Assembly: GCA_020636195.1 (NCBI GenBank)
Contig: JACJYH010000002.1
Span: forward strand, 62,001-126,000
Source of the DNA: Lewinellaceae bacterium
GTDB taxonomy: Bacteria; Bacteroidota; Bacteroidia; Chitinophagales; Saprospiraceae
Reading direction: 5' to 3'
Length of the DNA: 64,000 nt
This document shows positions 63,543 to 64,000 of the stretch, piece after piece. The translations under genes and the position numbers were made by a program. The stretch's first letter is position 1; each line of letters starts with the position of its first letter. The notes under the pieces are model-generated. The model had not been told where the DNA came from, did not search any database, and worked only from the letters and a program-made list of their open reading frames with translations.

Positions 63543-64000
63543 ATGGTTGAGAACACAGAAACGATGAAAATAGACAAAGTTTCTTTGGCTATTTTAATAT
63601 TTCTAACGGTGGTTTGGGGATGCTCGTTTATTCTCATCAAAAAATCGCTTTTAGCGTTTTCACCTGTGCAATTGGCATGTATGAGATTGGGAATTGCTGC
63701 TATTGCCTTTTCCCCTCTCATTGTAAAATACAGACGAGAAATTGATTGGTCAAAATGGAAGAAATTTCTTGCAATAGGCATCACGGGAAGTGGCCTCCCT
63801 GCCTTTTTATTTTTCATAGCACAAACAGAAATAAGCAGTTCTGTATCAGGGCTCCTCAATAGTTTAACGCCTATTTGGACATTTTTAATTGGGATTTTTA
63901 TCTTTAGGTTGGCGTTTCATAAATTGCAAATGTGGGGAGTGATCCTTGGATTCCTTGGTGCTGCTATTTTGATTTTATTAGGAGATAAACATGTTTTGGG
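63543..64000 (+). CDS. EamA/DMT-family transporter, 3' truncated by the window
   Basis: The frame from ATG 63543 is open to the end of the window (152 codons). The product begins with a hydrophobic helix and the EamA signature LTVVWGCSFILIKKSL, and continues with ALFFIAQTEISSSVSGLLNSLTPIWTFLIG-type helices (here PAFLFFIAQTEI, SGLLNSLTPIWT), the first half of a ten-helix drug/metabolite transporter. A second ATG at 63564 (MKIDKVSLAIL) is also possible and fits the family start better. A minus-strand open frame over the same region is a shadow. Substrate is unknown. Confidence 0.88.
   Translation, partial: MVENTETMKIDKVSLAILIFLTVVWGCSFILIKKSLLAFSPVQLACMRLGIAAIAFSPLIVKYRREIDWSKWKKFLAIGITGSGLPAFLFFIAQTEISSSVSGLLNSLTPIWTFLIGIFIFRLAFHKLQMWGVILGFLGAAILILLGDKHVL

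Noticed and set aside
63395..63859. 154-codon minus-strand open frame at the right edge
   Set aside because: The plus strand encodes a clear EamA transporter over the same bases; the minus frame has no homology and is a shadow.

Overview
The window is AT-rich, gene-dense DNA from a member of the Bacteroidota, most likely a Saprospiria-like lineage; the class is an inference. Support comes from type IX secretion (T9SS) C-terminal sorting domains on at least five proteins, in both the type A and type B (gliding-motility-associated) forms. It also comes from many lipoproteins, TAnnTTTG-type promoter boxes, weak Shine-Dalgarno sites, the futalosine menaquinone enzyme MqnD, an Omp28-like protein and an OmpA/PorT-like barrel. 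No rRNA, tRNA, CRISPR array or prophage was seen.

Layout. 1-4.6 kb: the 3' end of a large T9SS type B adhesin, two lipoproteins and a PaaG-like crotonase. 4.6-12.8 kb (minus strand): a secreted reprolysin-like metalloprotease, pyrB, pyrR, a secreted beta-propeller-like protein and a saccharopine dehydrogenase-like enzyme. 13-16.4 kb: a cation/proton antiporter, then three exported proteins on the minus strand. 16.5-21.6 kb: a tight plus-strand operon of tadA, rimK-like, an aspartoacylase-like gene, folC, ubiX and a queuosine-precursor transporter. 21.6-22.5 kb: a REP/RAYT-like element, with two arrays of alternating palindromes flanking a small IS200-like transposase between two convergent genes. 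22.5-24.1 kb: an odd methyltransferase and the truncated remnant of a DUF4349 gene. 24.1-30.9 kb: a minus-strand operon engB / acyltransferase / exonuclease / mqnD, then an outer-membrane barrel, a TPMT-like methyltransferase and a KAS III-like enzyme. 31-34.4 kb: ftcD and an ALDH7-type dehydrogenase. 34.4-39.9 kb (minus): an MFS transporter, sdaA, an RluA-type pseudouridine synthase and an apparent RibF-glycosyltransferase fusion. 40-46.4 kb: mrp, a TolC/MacA-like export pair, a NadR-like kinase, a DUF4197 lipoprotein and a MoxR ATPase. 46.7-53.8 kb: a sigma factor, an overlapping single-pass membrane protein that may be its anti-sigma factor, and a 1806-residue T9SS type B adhesin with a P-domain and about 14 tandem repeats. 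53.9-64 kb: cysS, an M28 peptidase, an Omp28-like protein, a 21-bp perfect bidirectional terminator, a rhodanese / membrane protein / OsmC cluster, alkaline phosphatase, a bifunctional RelA/SpoT, a Fur-family regulator, a zinc-ribbon methyltransferase and a truncated EamA transporter.

How the genes fit together. Most of the window is core metabolism and translation quality control (pyrimidine, folate, one-carbon, lysine, serine, menaquinone, tRNA and ppGpp genes) mixed with surface and secreted proteins. The saccharopine dehydrogenase-like gene and the ALDH7 gene could serve the same lysine catabolic route although they lie 20 kb apart. The most unusual items are the REP/RAYT-like element with a Tyr-for-His change in the transposase HUH motif, the RibF-GT2 fusion, the rimK/aspartoacylase/folC gene set and the sigma / membrane protein / giant adhesin locus.
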